From positions 62,001 through 126,000 of the forward strand of contig NZ_RHNN01000009.1 of NCBI RefSeq assembly GCF_003946245.1: a stretch of 64,000 nucleotides of DNA. Reading direction: 5' to 3'. This stretch comes from Levilactobacillus cerevisiae (GTDB lineage: Bacteria > Bacillota > Bacilli > Lactobacillales > Lactobacillaceae). Made by a program: the position numbers and the translations under genes. Position 1 is the first letter of the stretch. Each line of letters begins with the position of its first letter. The notes under the pieces are model-generated. The model saw only the letters and a program-made list of their open reading frames with translations. It was not told the DNA's origin and searched no databases. This document shows positions 34,502 to 43,401 of the stretch, piece by piece.

Positions 34502-36034
34502 ATGTATTATTTCTTAAATGACAACATGCAGTATTCAAAATCAGGAATCGAACACGCTGAAATCAACCGGCTCCACCTTTTCGAAAAGAACGGGGTGCCC
34601 GCAAAGATTGTGACCCGAATCTTTTCAATGGAATTGTCAAAGATTATCGATCAGGCGGGGATTGATCCGGCCGGATTTGTGAATCTTTTCCAATACTTCT
34701 GTGGCAGCGCGGATGTGCCCACGACCCGATTTTCTTTGAATGAATTTTCACTACCCAGCAACACCACCCAAACGCGGAAGGACAATCAAATCCAAGTCTT
34801 TGCGCAGGGGAAGATGCAAATGATTATTTATCTGCGGCAAGGTTCTGATGAAATCAGTAACATCCAGTACTTTGACGTTAACGGCCGGACGCTTAAGATG
34901 TCCTGGTGGGATGTCCGGGGCTTCAAGTGTCTCGAACAGCTCTTCGATTGGGACGGCAAGATTGTGCAGGAACAGTACTTTGGTCCTGACGGCTTAGTCC
35001 ACATTGAAAAATGCCATCTGCTTAACCGGGCAGGTAAGGAGCATCTCAGCTGGCGCGTTCTCAATTATCATGACCAGGATTGGGTCTTTAGCGGCATGAA
35101 CGCGTTGACCCGCTTCTTCTACGACGAGTTGAACGCTAACGGCGAACAGAATGTTTATATCTGTGACCGGACCGTGGAATGTGACTGGGCACTGTTCAAC
35201 ATGCAGACGTCGGCCTTCCGGGTTCTGCATTTGCACAACGACCACGTGGCCGATCCGACCGACATGATTCATTCCCAACTGAACAACAACTATCAAAACG
35301 CGTTGATGAACTGGGACAAGTGGGACGCCGTGATTTCCTCCACGCCGGAACAATCTCAAGATATCGAGGACCGGTTTGGCAAGGATATTCCAGCCTTCAC
35401 GATTCCCGTGGGGTTTGTGACCGATGAACAGATTGCCAAGGCACACCAAGACTTTAGCAAACGTCAGAAGAATCTGGTCGTGCACGTGGCACGGTTAGCG
35501 CCCGAAAAGCAACAAAACCATTCCATCCGGGCCTTTGCGCAAGTGCACAAGCAGTTCCCTGATGCCCGCTTAGAGCTCTGGGGCTACGCCAACGGGGACA
35601 TCGGCAAGCAATTCAGACAAGAAGCCGCCGACCTCGGCTTGACGGATGTGGTGGCCTTCAAGGGCTACACGCACGACATCTCAGCCGTGTACGATCGGGC
35701 TCAGTTAGGCTTACTGCCAAGTCGGGCGGAAGGTTTCTCACTCATGTTACTGGAAGCACAATCCCACGGGTTACCAATGGTCGCCAATGACGTGAAATAT
35801 GGTCCTAGCGACATCATTGATAACAACGTGAGTGGCCGCTTAACGACCGACGGCAACGTTCAGGAATTGGCGGACGCCATGATTGATTTGCTAGGCCACC
35901 AGGATGAATTGGCCGCCTACAGTGAAGCCTCCTACGAAAATGCCAAACGGTATTCCGAAGACGCTGTGTTCAAGCAGTGGCAGGCCATGTTAACTTACTT
36001 TGATGAGAAGATTGATGCACAAGTAACCGTTTAA
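34502..36034 (+). CDS. GtfA-like GT4 glycosyltransferase (catalytic partner)
   Basis: A 510-residue paralogue of the preceding protein with the same two-part layout. Its N-terminus MYYFLNDNMQYSKSGIEHAE parallels MFYFINEYILQKNSSVEHTA of the neighbour. The GT4 domain keeps VARLAPEKQQ and an intact EX7E in RAEGFSLMLLEAQSHG. It is therefore the likely active subunit, adding the first sugar (GlcNAc in characterised systems) to Ser/Thr. It starts 12 bases after the previous stop with AGGAGGG upstream, so the two are coupled. Wall teichoic acid glycosylation (TagE/TarM) is the alternative. Confidence 0.78.
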   Translation: MYYFLNDNMQYSKSGIEHAEINRLHLFEKNGVPAKIVTRIFSMELSKIIDQAGIDPAGFVNLFQYFCGSADVPTTRFSLNEFSLPSNTTQTRKDNQIQVFAQGKMQMIIYLRQGSDEISNIQYFDVNGRTLKMSWWDVRGFKCLEQLFDWDGKIVQEQYFGPDGLVHIEKCHLLNRAGKEHLSWRVLNYHDQDWVFSGMNALTRFFYDELNANGEQNVYICDRTVECDWALFNMQTSAFRVLHLHNDHVADPTDMIHSQLNNNYQNALMNWDKWDAVISSTPEQSQDIEDRFGKDIPAFTIPVGFVTDEQIAKAHQDFSKRQKNLVVHVARLAPEKQQNHSIRAFAQVHKQFPDARLELWGYANGDIGKQFRQEAADLGLTDVVAFKGYTHDISAVYDRAQLGLLPSRAEGFSLMLLEAQSHGLPMVANDVKYGPSDIIDNNVSGRLTTDGNVQELADAMIDLLGHQDELAAYSEASYENAKRYSEDAVFKQWQAMLTYFDEKIDAQVTV

Positions 36035-36053
36035 ACTTTAGGGGGAGATTGTG

Positions 36054-36449
36054 ATGGACAAAACAACTAGTTTAGTCGTTGATATTGATGGGACGCTGTG
36101 TGACTTGAAGACGCCGGACCAAACGTATTTAGACGTCACACCCAAGGTCAGCATGGTTGAGAAAATGCGGGAGTATCAACAGGCGGGCTACCATATCATC
36201 TTGTTTACGTCGCGGCAAATGCGGACCTACGAAGGGAACCTCGGCAAGATCAACAAGTTTACGGCGCCCATGACTCAGGAATGGCTCGCCAAAAATGACG
36301 TGCCCTATGACGAAATTATCTTCGGTAAGCCCTGGGCCGGCCGTGGTGGGTACTACATTGATGACCGGGCATTCCGACCCAGCGAACTCTTACAGCATTC
36401 ACCTGAAGAGCTGGCGGATTTGGTTGAAAAGGAGCGTGACGTACATTGA
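36054..36449 (+). CDS. HAD-superfamily phosphatase of capsule-locus type
   Basis: A 131-residue, cap-less HAD hydrolase. Motif I is VVDIDGTLCD (nucleophile and acid/base Asp), motif II is ILFTSRQM, a Lys stands in FGKPWAGR, and motif III is YYIDDRAF. This short type is common in capsular polysaccharide loci beside kinases and nucleotidyltransferases, as here. Predicted cytoplasmic. The substrate, a phospho-sugar or phospho-alcohol, is not deducible. ATG 36054 follows GGGGGAG by six bases and overlaps the next gene by four bases. Confidence 0.78.
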   Translation: MDKTTSLVVDIDGTLCDLKTPDQTYLDVTPKVSMVEKMREYQQAGYHIILFTSRQMRTYEGNLGKINKFTAPMTQEWLAKNDVPYDEIIFGKPWAGRGGYYIDDRAFRPSELLQHSPEELADLVEKERDVH

Positions 36450-38092
36450 CTAAGACACTGTTAATGCTCTCCGCGGCTAAGATTGCGGATGATATGCAGA
36501 CGACCTTTGGGACCATTTATCCGGCCATGATTCCGGTCACCGATGGGCAACGAATTATTGACCGGACCGTGGATCAGTATCAGGCGTTGGGTTACGACAT
36601 GTACGTTGCCGTGAGTGCCAGCGATGAGTCGGTTGCGGATTATGTGGCACAGAAGCATTTACCCGTGACGCCGATTAAAGTGGCGAGTGGGCTGAACTTA
36701 AGTGAAGCCGTTGCGCAAGCCTTTCAAACGTTGGCGACTGAAACCACAGTTGCAGACTTAACCATTGTCTTTGGTGACACGGTGGTGAAAGCTCAGGACT
36801 TAACCCGCGCAGACACCATCTTCACCCATGAAGTCGGCGATGCCGGTCGGTGGACCACGGTGTCCTACGACCAGCACCAACACGTGGTCTTCACGGATAA
36901 GGTCGTGCCAGAACAAGCCCAAGCTAATTTCGATGCAGCCGTGGGGGTCTTCAACTTTAGTGCCGGCCAAGAGTTAGTGACAGCGTGGCAGGGGGCAAAG
37001 TCCTTCTACGAAAACTTGCGGATCTATGATGAACAGCACCCGTTAACGGTTGCCGACACGGACCAGTGGTTGGACTTCGGGCACAGCGATAAGTATGCCG
37101 AGGCCAAGCAAGTGGAAGCCCGGTTCTTCAACAAAACCAACATCGACTTCAAACGCGGTATCATCCGCAAGGAAAGTACCGACGTGGACAAGTTCTTGGG
37201 TGAAGTCAAGTGGTACCTGAAGCTGCCAAAGCGGCTGTCGTACATTGCGCCACGGATCTTTGACTACTCGCTGAACTACAATGCGCCGTTCGTGGAAATG
37301 GAATATTTCTCCTACGAAAGCCTCCACAACCTCTTCCTCTATGGTAATTTTGAACTGGGCTTCTGGCGAGAAATTATTGACGAACTTTTCTTCCTGCGTT
37401 CAGAAATGAATGATTATCAAGTACAGGTTGACCAGGAAGAGTACCAGGCCACCGTGAGTGATATGTACCTGGACAAGACGGTGAACCGCCTCCACCGGTT
37501 GATTGATGAGGACGATTTCTATGCGACCATCGCGGACAAACCACTAGTGATTAATGGCCAGAATTACCCGAGTATCAACGGCATCATCGCGGCTTTGCCA
37601 GACGTTTTGGCCCAGAGTGGCGTGCTCCAAGGGAACACGTTTGCGGTGATTCACGGCGACTTCTGCATGACCAACATTTTGTATGACAACACGAAGCACG
37701 TCATGCGGTTGATTGACCCCCGCGGTAAATTCGGTAAGTTTGATATTTACGGGGATGCCAAGTACGATTACGCCAAGCTGATGCACAGCTTCTCGGGCAA
37801 GTACGACTGCATCATTTCCGACATGTTTACGGTGGACGCTGATGAAAGTGGTCGCTTGGACTACGGTCTCAATGTTACTGGCAACGAAGAAGAAATCGGT
37901 CACTTATTTGAAACGAAATTGCAGGAACATCTGGGTGATCAGCGGGCCTACCAACAGATTCAGTTGATTGAATCGCTGCTGTTCCTCAGTATGATTCCGT
38001 TGCACAAGGACAAGCCAGAACGGCAAAAAGCTATGTTGGCGGTGGGCGTTACCAAGTTCGCACCGTTCATGGCAAAAGTTATGGAGGGATAG
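36446..38092 (+). CDS. Fusion of a degenerate nucleotidyltransferase domain and a choline kinase-like domain
   Basis: A 548-residue, TTG-initiated protein. The N-terminal 230 residues resemble a sugar nucleotidyltransferase fold, but the usual GxGxR loop is replaced by LSAAKIADDMQTTFG, suggesting it is degenerate. The C-terminal 300 residues form an APH/choline kinase domain with the catalytic AVIHGDFCMTNILYD and metal-binding LIDPRGKFGK. Its context between a HAD phosphatase and an intact nucleotidyltransferase recalls lic-type or capsule-substituent pathways, in which a small alcohol is phosphorylated and then activated with a nucleotide. The product is unknown. Confidence 0.72.
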   Translation: MTKTLLMLSAAKIADDMQTTFGTIYPAMIPVTDGQRIIDRTVDQYQALGYDMYVAVSASDESVADYVAQKHLPVTPIKVASGLNLSEAVAQAFQTLATETTVADLTIVFGDTVVKAQDLTRADTIFTHEVGDAGRWTTVSYDQHQHVVFTDKVVPEQAQANFDAAVGVFNFSAGQELVTAWQGAKSFYENLRIYDEQHPLTVADTDQWLDFGHSDKYAEAKQVEARFFNKTNIDFKRGIIRKESTDVDKFLGEVKWYLKLPKRLSYIAPRIFDYSLNYNAPFVEMEYFSYESLHNLFLYGNFELGFWREIIDELFFLRSEMNDYQVQVDQEEYQATVSDMYLDKTVNRLHRLIDEDDFYATIADKPLVINGQNYPSINGIIAALPDVLAQSGVLQGNTFAVIHGDFCMTNILYDNTKHVMRLIDPRGKFGKFDIYGDAKYDYAKLMHSFSGKYDCIISDMFTVDADESGRLDYGLNVTGNEEEIGHLFETKLQEHLGDQRAYQQIQLIESLLFLSMIPLHKDKPERQKAMLAVGVTKFAPFMAKVMEG

Positions 38093-38094
38093 GT

Positions 38095-38817
38095 TTGCAG
38101 GTTGTGATTACAATGGCGGGGCAGGGCTCACGTTTTCGTAAAGTGGGCTACACCGTCCCCAAGCATGAGATTGAAGTGCGGGGCAAGAGCCTATTCGAGT
38201 GGGCCATGCTGTCCCTGAAGGATTTTGTGAATGAAAAATTTGTCTTCGTCGTGCGCGAGGGTCAGTACCAACCGGACAATCTGCGGAAACTGATTCGTAA
38301 GGCGGGTATTCACCGCTACCAGATTGTGGCGATCTCAGAGCTGACAAGCGGTCAAGCAGCAACGGTGATGGCGGCGGAATCCGTCTTGAATCCGAAAGAC
38401 AGTGTTGCTGTGTATAACATTGATACGTACGTGTTGCCGGGCTACATTTTACGAGAAGACTTGCGGCACTGCGACGGTAATCTGACGACGTTCACAGCTC
38501 CTGGTGACCACTGGTCCTTTGTCCAACTGGACGAGGCGGGTAAGGTCACCGACGTGGTGGAGAAGCGACGGGTCTCGAGTCATGCGTCGATCGGTTTCTA
38601 TTACTTCAACACGTATGGCGATTTTAAAGAGATCTTCAACCATTATGGGGATGCCATTAAGGCTGAGTACGGTGAGGTTTACGTGGCGCCGATGTATCAT
38701 TATTTATTGAAGCAACAGGCTAAGATTACCTACACGGACATCCCGTTTGACGTGGTGCACGTGTTGGGGACGCCGGCAGAGTTGGATGTGTTTAAGGAAG
38801 AAGCAGCAATGGAGTGA
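38095..38817 (+). CDS. Nucleotidyltransferase (NTP-transferase fold)
   Basis: A 240-residue enzyme with the intact activation loop TMAGQGSRFRKVGYTVPKHE (GxGSRF...PK) and the metal-binding VYNIDTYVLPG. It likely joins an NTP to a phosphorylated sugar or alcohol and releases pyrophosphate. It starts with TTG after GGAGGGATAGG, two bases after the preceding stop, so the three genes at 36.0-38.8 kb are tightly coupled. The specific nucleotide (CTP, UTP or dTTP) cannot be told from the sequence. Confidence 0.75.
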   Translation: MQVVITMAGQGSRFRKVGYTVPKHEIEVRGKSLFEWAMLSLKDFVNEKFVFVVREGQYQPDNLRKLIRKAGIHRYQIVAISELTSGQAATVMAAESVLNPKDSVAVYNIDTYVLPGYILREDLRHCDGNLTTFTAPGDHWSFVQLDEAGKVTDVVEKRRVSSHASIGFYYFNTYGDFKEIFNHYGDAIKAEYGEVYVAPMYHYLLKQQAKITYTDIPFDVVHVLGTPAELDVFKEEAAME

Positions 38818-38903
38818 CTCTAGTTTTGGTAGCTGGTGAATTGTTATTCAACCGGTATTAATGAAATGATTGAGACAAGAGAGCTAATTGGGGAGGAAAG
38901 AGT

Positions 38904-40757
38904 ATGCGATCTGTATGGGCAATGGTCTGTGGGACAATTCGTGATCAGGTTGATTTTAGTTTGATAATGGACTATTTAATGCGGTGTCGAGAGAAGGGCA
39001 TCATTCAAGGAATTGTGGTAAGTACCTGGGAACATGAATTTGATCAACTGGGTGATTTAGAAGCTAAACTAGCGCTAAATGATGTGGCTGTTGTGATGTC
39101 TCCGACTAATGATGATATGGTGGCAAACATGCATGCTAATTCCGTAAACTATTGGCGGCAAGCTAAGCAGATGCAGGCGGCTTTAGATTTGATTCCGACC
39201 GATGCGATTGTGATAAAGACCCGAACGGATCGAGCCCTGCCTGCTACAAAGCGGTTGATTTCCATGCTAGATGAACCTGATCCATTGCCACTTGTTGCTG
39301 AGGAAGCCCAGACTAGAAATTTGACGCAAATTCCTCGAGTGTTTAAGCATAAAATTGCTATTTTTAAGGCACGGACAGGACGAATTCTACAGTTTACAGA
39401 CTTTGCTTTCATGGGTTACAGCCCAGACATTCGTAAACTCATTAATTTTGATATTGCAGATTTAACTTTTACTCGCCCCATTGTTGCTAATATCCAGTTC
39501 TTTATTTACCCATTCATTCGGGACTACCCAATCATCCGTGATTATTATCGGGTCGTTGATTTTTACCCCTTACTAAAGGACTTGAATAATTATACGGAAA
39601 ATGGCGGTATTATGTTTCCAAAGTTTTTTGAACGCGTATATGCAGCGTACTTTGGACTTCTAGTCACTCACTTTCGGATCGGCTCACTTGGCGAAAAATC
39701 CAATCTTGGGGAGATTACCTTGCCAATTGAATTTTCTGCTTTATTTCATTCGGGTGAAGGGAAACATTTACTTCACGATGCTTTGGGCGTGACCCTAAAT
39801 TCACAGGAAATCTTGGATAAATTTTTAGGACAGCCATTCCAGGCGGACGATAAGCCCAAAGCCAAGCATTGGTGGCAGAAGAATGCTTCGGATATCACTC
39901 CCCCTCAGGTTGTTGTCGAACAGGAAGCAACTAAGCAAGTTCTAAGAAATGTGAAAAATTTATCTTCAGAGATGCTTGATCGAGTAACTAATGAGGAACT
40001 GGAAGAACTTAAGGAATTTACCAACAACCAAAGTTTTTCACCTAATCACTGGTTGCGAGTGAAGAGACCAATACTGGACGAGCAGGTGGCACCGTATAAA
40101 TCAACATTCAGATATGAATTACCTGGAATTAGTGATGAAGAGCGAGCAAATCTGTGGCAAGAATGTGAAGAAAGTACGAGTGCCAATCAAGTTCTTTATC
40201 GCTATTGGTTACATCACGAAATCAAACCGGAAGATACACCAGCATATCTTATGAGCACAGCAAGAACGGACAATAGATTTAGTATCTTGACGATGACAAG
40301 ATTGCTTCGCAAGGGACTGTTAGATAATGATACTAAGGCGGAAATCCTAAGAATTAATAATTTCTTTGGGAGCTTTCATGTTCGTCATGGTCGAATGAAT
40401 GCCGAGACTGCTTGTTACATTATGGCTAGGTACATGTATTTAGTTGAAAACAATCAAAAGATTCCTGCCATGGCTAATGAGCAGGCTAATTACGTTTTCA
40501 AACGGTATTTGTCGGATGAATTTGAGTCATTTAAAACTTTGTTGAAAGAACCGAATGCTTTAATTCCTTTCTTTGACAAAGCGATTGATGAACGACAAGA
40601 GACTAAAAAGGCTGCAGCCTGTCAGCGTGCCATTGAAGTGGCATTAGAGGTCACCCATGACTCTAAGTATTGGGACATGCTTGAAAAGCGGTTTAATGGA
40701 CGGTATGAAGGGTATGAGTATGCATACCAGTATGGTATTTCTTGGAAATTGATTTGA
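38904..40757 (+). CDS. WavE-like glycan synthesis protein
   Basis: A 617-residue protein. The N-terminal 300 residues show VIKTRTDRALP and GIVVSTWEHEFD, resembling the WavE lipopolysaccharide-synthesis family, a probable glycosyltransferase fold. Residues 330-617 are charged, helical and unrecognised. There is no signal or membrane segment. The gene is AT-richer than the preceding enzymes and has more AAT/GAT/TTT codons, a break that suggests a separate origin. GAGGAAAG precedes the ATG. A role in extending the glycan of the locus is inferred from context only. Confidence 0.55.
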   Translation: MRSVWAMVCGTIRDQVDFSLIMDYLMRCREKGIIQGIVVSTWEHEFDQLGDLEAKLALNDVAVVMSPTNDDMVANMHANSVNYWRQAKQMQAALDLIPTDAIVIKTRTDRALPATKRLISMLDEPDPLPLVAEEAQTRNLTQIPRVFKHKIAIFKARTGRILQFTDFAFMGYSPDIRKLINFDIADLTFTRPIVANIQFFIYPFIRDYPIIRDYYRVVDFYPLLKDLNNYTENGGIMFPKFFERVYAAYFGLLVTHFRIGSLGEKSNLGEITLPIEFSALFHSGEGKHLLHDALGVTLNSQEILDKFLGQPFQADDKPKAKHWWQKNASDITPPQVVVEQEATKQVLRNVKNLSSEMLDRVTNEELEELKEFTNNQSFSPNHWLRVKRPILDEQVAPYKSTFRYELPGISDEERANLWQECEESTSANQVLYRYWLHHEIKPEDTPAYLMSTARTDNRFSILTMTRLLRKGLLDNDTKAEILRINNFFGSFHVRHGRMNAETACYIMARYMYLVENNQKIPAMANEQANYVFKRYLSDEFESFKTLLKEPNALIPFFDKAIDERQETKKAAACQRAIEVALEVTHDSKYWDMLEKRFNGRYEGYEYAYQYGISWKLI

Positions 40758-40841
40758 TCCTTCCAAGCTAAAATAGCATGCTTAGGTCTTATATTTGTGA
40801 AAAAAGGTGGACTCAGTTGAAAACGCTTGAGGTGAAAAGAG

Positions 40842-42080
40842 ATGGGAAAAAATGGAGAGCTTTTAGTTGTATTAGCTGTCGCTGCATTACTGGTTTGGTT
40901 TGTACCGGTAGCTGTGCACGCAGATGTTAGCAAGAATGAAGTTGAGGTTCAAAGCTTCAGGTTGAGTGTTCGACCAGATGCAGATACGACTTCCGTCCCT
41001 ATTCGTGATGCAAAGGTGAATGTATATGGAATTGGCACTGTGACCGGAAAGACAACGTTGTTAACGACTGTAGTGAGTGATAGCGTTGGTAAAATTTCTA
41101 ATTTGAAGTTGAAGTCAGATGAAGAATTTGATCAGATTCGCTTTCAATACTATTTTGGTAATGATGAACGTGGATATGTTATTAAGCAAACTGATTATCA
41201 TTATAATGTGAATCATACACGAACGATTCCGGACAATCGGGTTATCAATGGAAATTGGACTTCGTCATTCAGTGGTGACAATGGAACTCCTTCGTTCTAT
41301 TATTATTTGACAATGCTGAATAGTGTATACGATGATGTTTATGGCAATCAAGTTGAAGCAGTTGAGGCGGCATCATCATATATTGATACCAGCCAAATTT
41401 CCTTCAAACCTATTGATTTGATTTATGATACGACCATTGATCAAAGCGGAAACTCATTTAATCGTAATGGTAAAGGAGACGTTATTCGTTCAGTTATTTG
41501 TGTGAATACGGACAATATAACTGACTGGGATTTAACGAATGCCGTAACGCATGAGTGGGCACACTGGAACATGTATCGTGCTACAGGGATGCCTGGTGGC
41601 GAGTATAGTTCTCACTATACTTATAATGCTAATCCTGAAGTGAGTTACAAGGAAGGATGGGCGATTTTTCAGAGGCACCGGTATTCATGTGGACTAACAA
41701 ACGAATTCACAAATGATACGCAGGTTCAGAATGATGCTAGGTTATTTGGCACGTCGACAAATTTCACAGTTAAAGGTGCTTTATACGATATCTATGACAT
41801 CAATTATGATGATTACGCGCAACTTGAGAATGATTCATTTGATATCTATCAGTTGTTTGTTGGAGATGAGGCCACATTGTCTCGAAAGAATTTGGTGAGT
41901 GAGGGACTCATGTATTCACTGATGGTTAATAGCCGTGCAACAACATTTGAGGGCTTTTATCAGTACTTGATTCAGAATTACTTAAGTGGCACAGATAATC
42001 AAGTGCTGAAGGCTGAGCTAGTAAAAGCGATGGCCGTGAATGGCATTGACGAAAATGGGAACTTTATGCTTAAGGGTTAA
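40842..42080 (+). CDS. Secreted HEWAH zinc metalloprotease-like protein (zincin 1)
   Basis: A 412-residue exported protein. Signal peptide about 1-27 (hydrophobic LLVVLAVAALLVWFVPVAV, probable cleavage after AHA). Residues about 35-115 form a beta-rich module resembling a Cna-B/transthyretin fold (IRDAKVNVYGIG). The zinc motif HEWAH is at 237-241, in an HEXXH helix, and a second acidic motif KEGWAIF places Glu271 30 residues on, as in gluzincins. No LPxTG is present, so it is probably released. It is closely related throughout its length to the protein at 43402-44682. AT-rich, probably acquired. Substrate unknown; the adjacent adhesin is a candidate. Confidence 0.75.
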   Translation: MGKNGELLVVLAVAALLVWFVPVAVHADVSKNEVEVQSFRLSVRPDADTTSVPIRDAKVNVYGIGTVTGKTTLLTTVVSDSVGKISNLKLKSDEEFDQIRFQYYFGNDERGYVIKQTDYHYNVNHTRTIPDNRVINGNWTSSFSGDNGTPSFYYYLTMLNSVYDDVYGNQVEAVEAASSYIDTSQISFKPIDLIYDTTIDQSGNSFNRNGKGDVIRSVICVNTDNITDWDLTNAVTHEWAHWNMYRATGMPGGEYSSHYTYNANPEVSYKEGWAIFQRHRYSCGLTNEFTNDTQVQNDARLFGTSTNFTVKGALYDIYDINYDDYAQLENDSFDIYQLFVGDEATLSRKNLVSEGLMYSLMVNSRATTFEGFYQYLIQNYLSGTDNQVLKAELVKAMAVNGIDENGNFMLKG

Positions 42081-42133
42081 ATTGCTGAAACACAGGTTAT
42101 TTATGAGTAAATAGATAGAGAGATGGTAAGCCG

Positions 42134-43012
42134 ATGAAAGTATTCAAGCGGTTCGTCTTCTTCGTCCTCCTGGCAGCCGTTGTCGGCACCGCTATGTGGG
42201 GGATGACTAAGATGTACCAGGCCATGTTTGGCAATAACCATTATTATCAGCGGTCCCGGGCCTACACGACGCAGGATGGACTGATCAACCAGAAGATGGT
42301 GTCCGGCAAGAAACTGCAGCAGTTAACCAGTCTGACACACGGCACCGCCTACACTGGCAATACCAGTCTGGACCAGGCTTCAGTGACTTATCGTTACCGA
42401 GTCGGCAAGAACAACATCAGTAACTTTATGGGAACGGATACGACTTTGCAGTTGTACACGGAATCTAAGTTGATGACCAAGTCGATGGTACAAGACGCTG
42501 CGACCTACTGGAACACACTGGCTGGACAACAAATCGTTAGTGTGGTTGACAGTGCCAAGCAGAGCGATGAAGTCATTCATGATAGCAAGAGCGATTCTAA
42601 TTCTACGTCGCTGGGTGGTCAGACCTATGATCGTCAGGGGATGAACTTTCATCCAGCTAACTGGAAATCTAAGGGACTCAGCTCAGCGGAGAAGCAAGAT
42701 TGGGTAGAAGCTGTTTTGATTCGTGAAATTGGTCATGCTTTGGGTATTCCAAGTTTAGCCGGTGGGACGTTGGGCACGAACGCCTTTGCTGAGGGAAAGA
42801 TCGGCTCAGAAGTCATGGGCTACTGGTCCGTTGGTAATGCGGCACCTGCCGTGAACAAACTGGGCGTCAAGAGTACCGTCATGGATGGTGCGGCCCTGGC
42901 ACTGGCTGGATTAAGCTGGAAACAACCTCAGCGCTTAGCAAAGTGGGTATACACGGATCAGACGCCGTACGTGCTCTATCACGATGGTAAGGTCACCTCA
43001 ACGTTTAAGTAG
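42134..43012 (+). CDS. Matrixin-like membrane protein with lost zinc ligands
   Basis: A 292-residue protein with an N-terminal membrane anchor or signal (about 7-27). The C-terminal half is like bacterial matrixins (DAATYWNTLAGQQIV, then a zinc-helix region, then VMGYWS as a Met-turn). The expected HExxHxxGxxH reads REIGHALGIPS, at 197-207: the first His is Arg197 and the third is Ser207, while Glu198 and His201 remain. It should not bind catalytic zinc in the usual way, so a non-enzymatic or chaperone role is possible. It is GC-richer than the two zincins flanking it. Confidence 0.68.
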   Translation: MKVFKRFVFFVLLAAVVGTAMWGMTKMYQAMFGNNHYYQRSRAYTTQDGLINQKMVSGKKLQQLTSLTHGTAYTGNTSLDQASVTYRYRVGKNNISNFMGTDTTLQLYTESKLMTKSMVQDAATYWNTLAGQQIVSVVDSAKQSDEVIHDSKSDSNSTSLGGQTYDRQGMNFHPANWKSKGLSSAEKQDWVEAVLIREIGHALGIPSLAGGTLGTNAFAEGKIGSEVMGYWSVGNAAPAVNKLGVKSTVMDGAALALAGLSWKQPQRLAKWVYTDQTPYVLYHDGKVTSTFK

Positions 43013-43401
43013 AGTCATTTGGGAATGCGAACGAATCGGGTCGAGCACCAACCACGAAGAATAAGCTCCCAAGGAAATGCGGTTCCCTGGTTGAGCCAAT
43101 TCATGCGGCAACTCGTGATTGAAGGGCGTTCGTGAAACAAGAAGGACGGTATCGGTGAACTCCAATCCACTGGTACCGTCCTTTTAGCTTTAGCTCTTAA
43201 AAGTGTGATTAGTTTGGAAGGTGAACTTGACTCTGGGAGCAGATAGTGTCAGTCCCAAACTAAGACAAGGCATAATATTTGTAGATGGTTATAATGAACA
43301 AACAATGAATTTTGGATGACCGTAAGTCATATCACGGAAACTTCAAGATTCAATGTACATGAAACAGATGGCGTGAAAACAATCATTAGGAGGATGTGAG
43401 T
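43013..43401. other. Spacer between matrixin-like gene and zincin 2
   Basis: No gene is supported. It contains the terminator at 43142-43176, followed by CTCTTAAAAGT, which also follows the related terminator near 44750. The rest is AT-rich and includes the upstream region of zincin 2, with AGGAGG at 43388-43393. Confidence 0.6.
43142..43176 (+). terminator. Terminator, copy 1 of a duplicated hairpin
   Basis: AAGGACGGTATC and TGGTACCGTCCTTTT pair with a loop containing CCAATCCAC. The sequence is closely repeated at 44703-44743. Confidence 0.85.
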
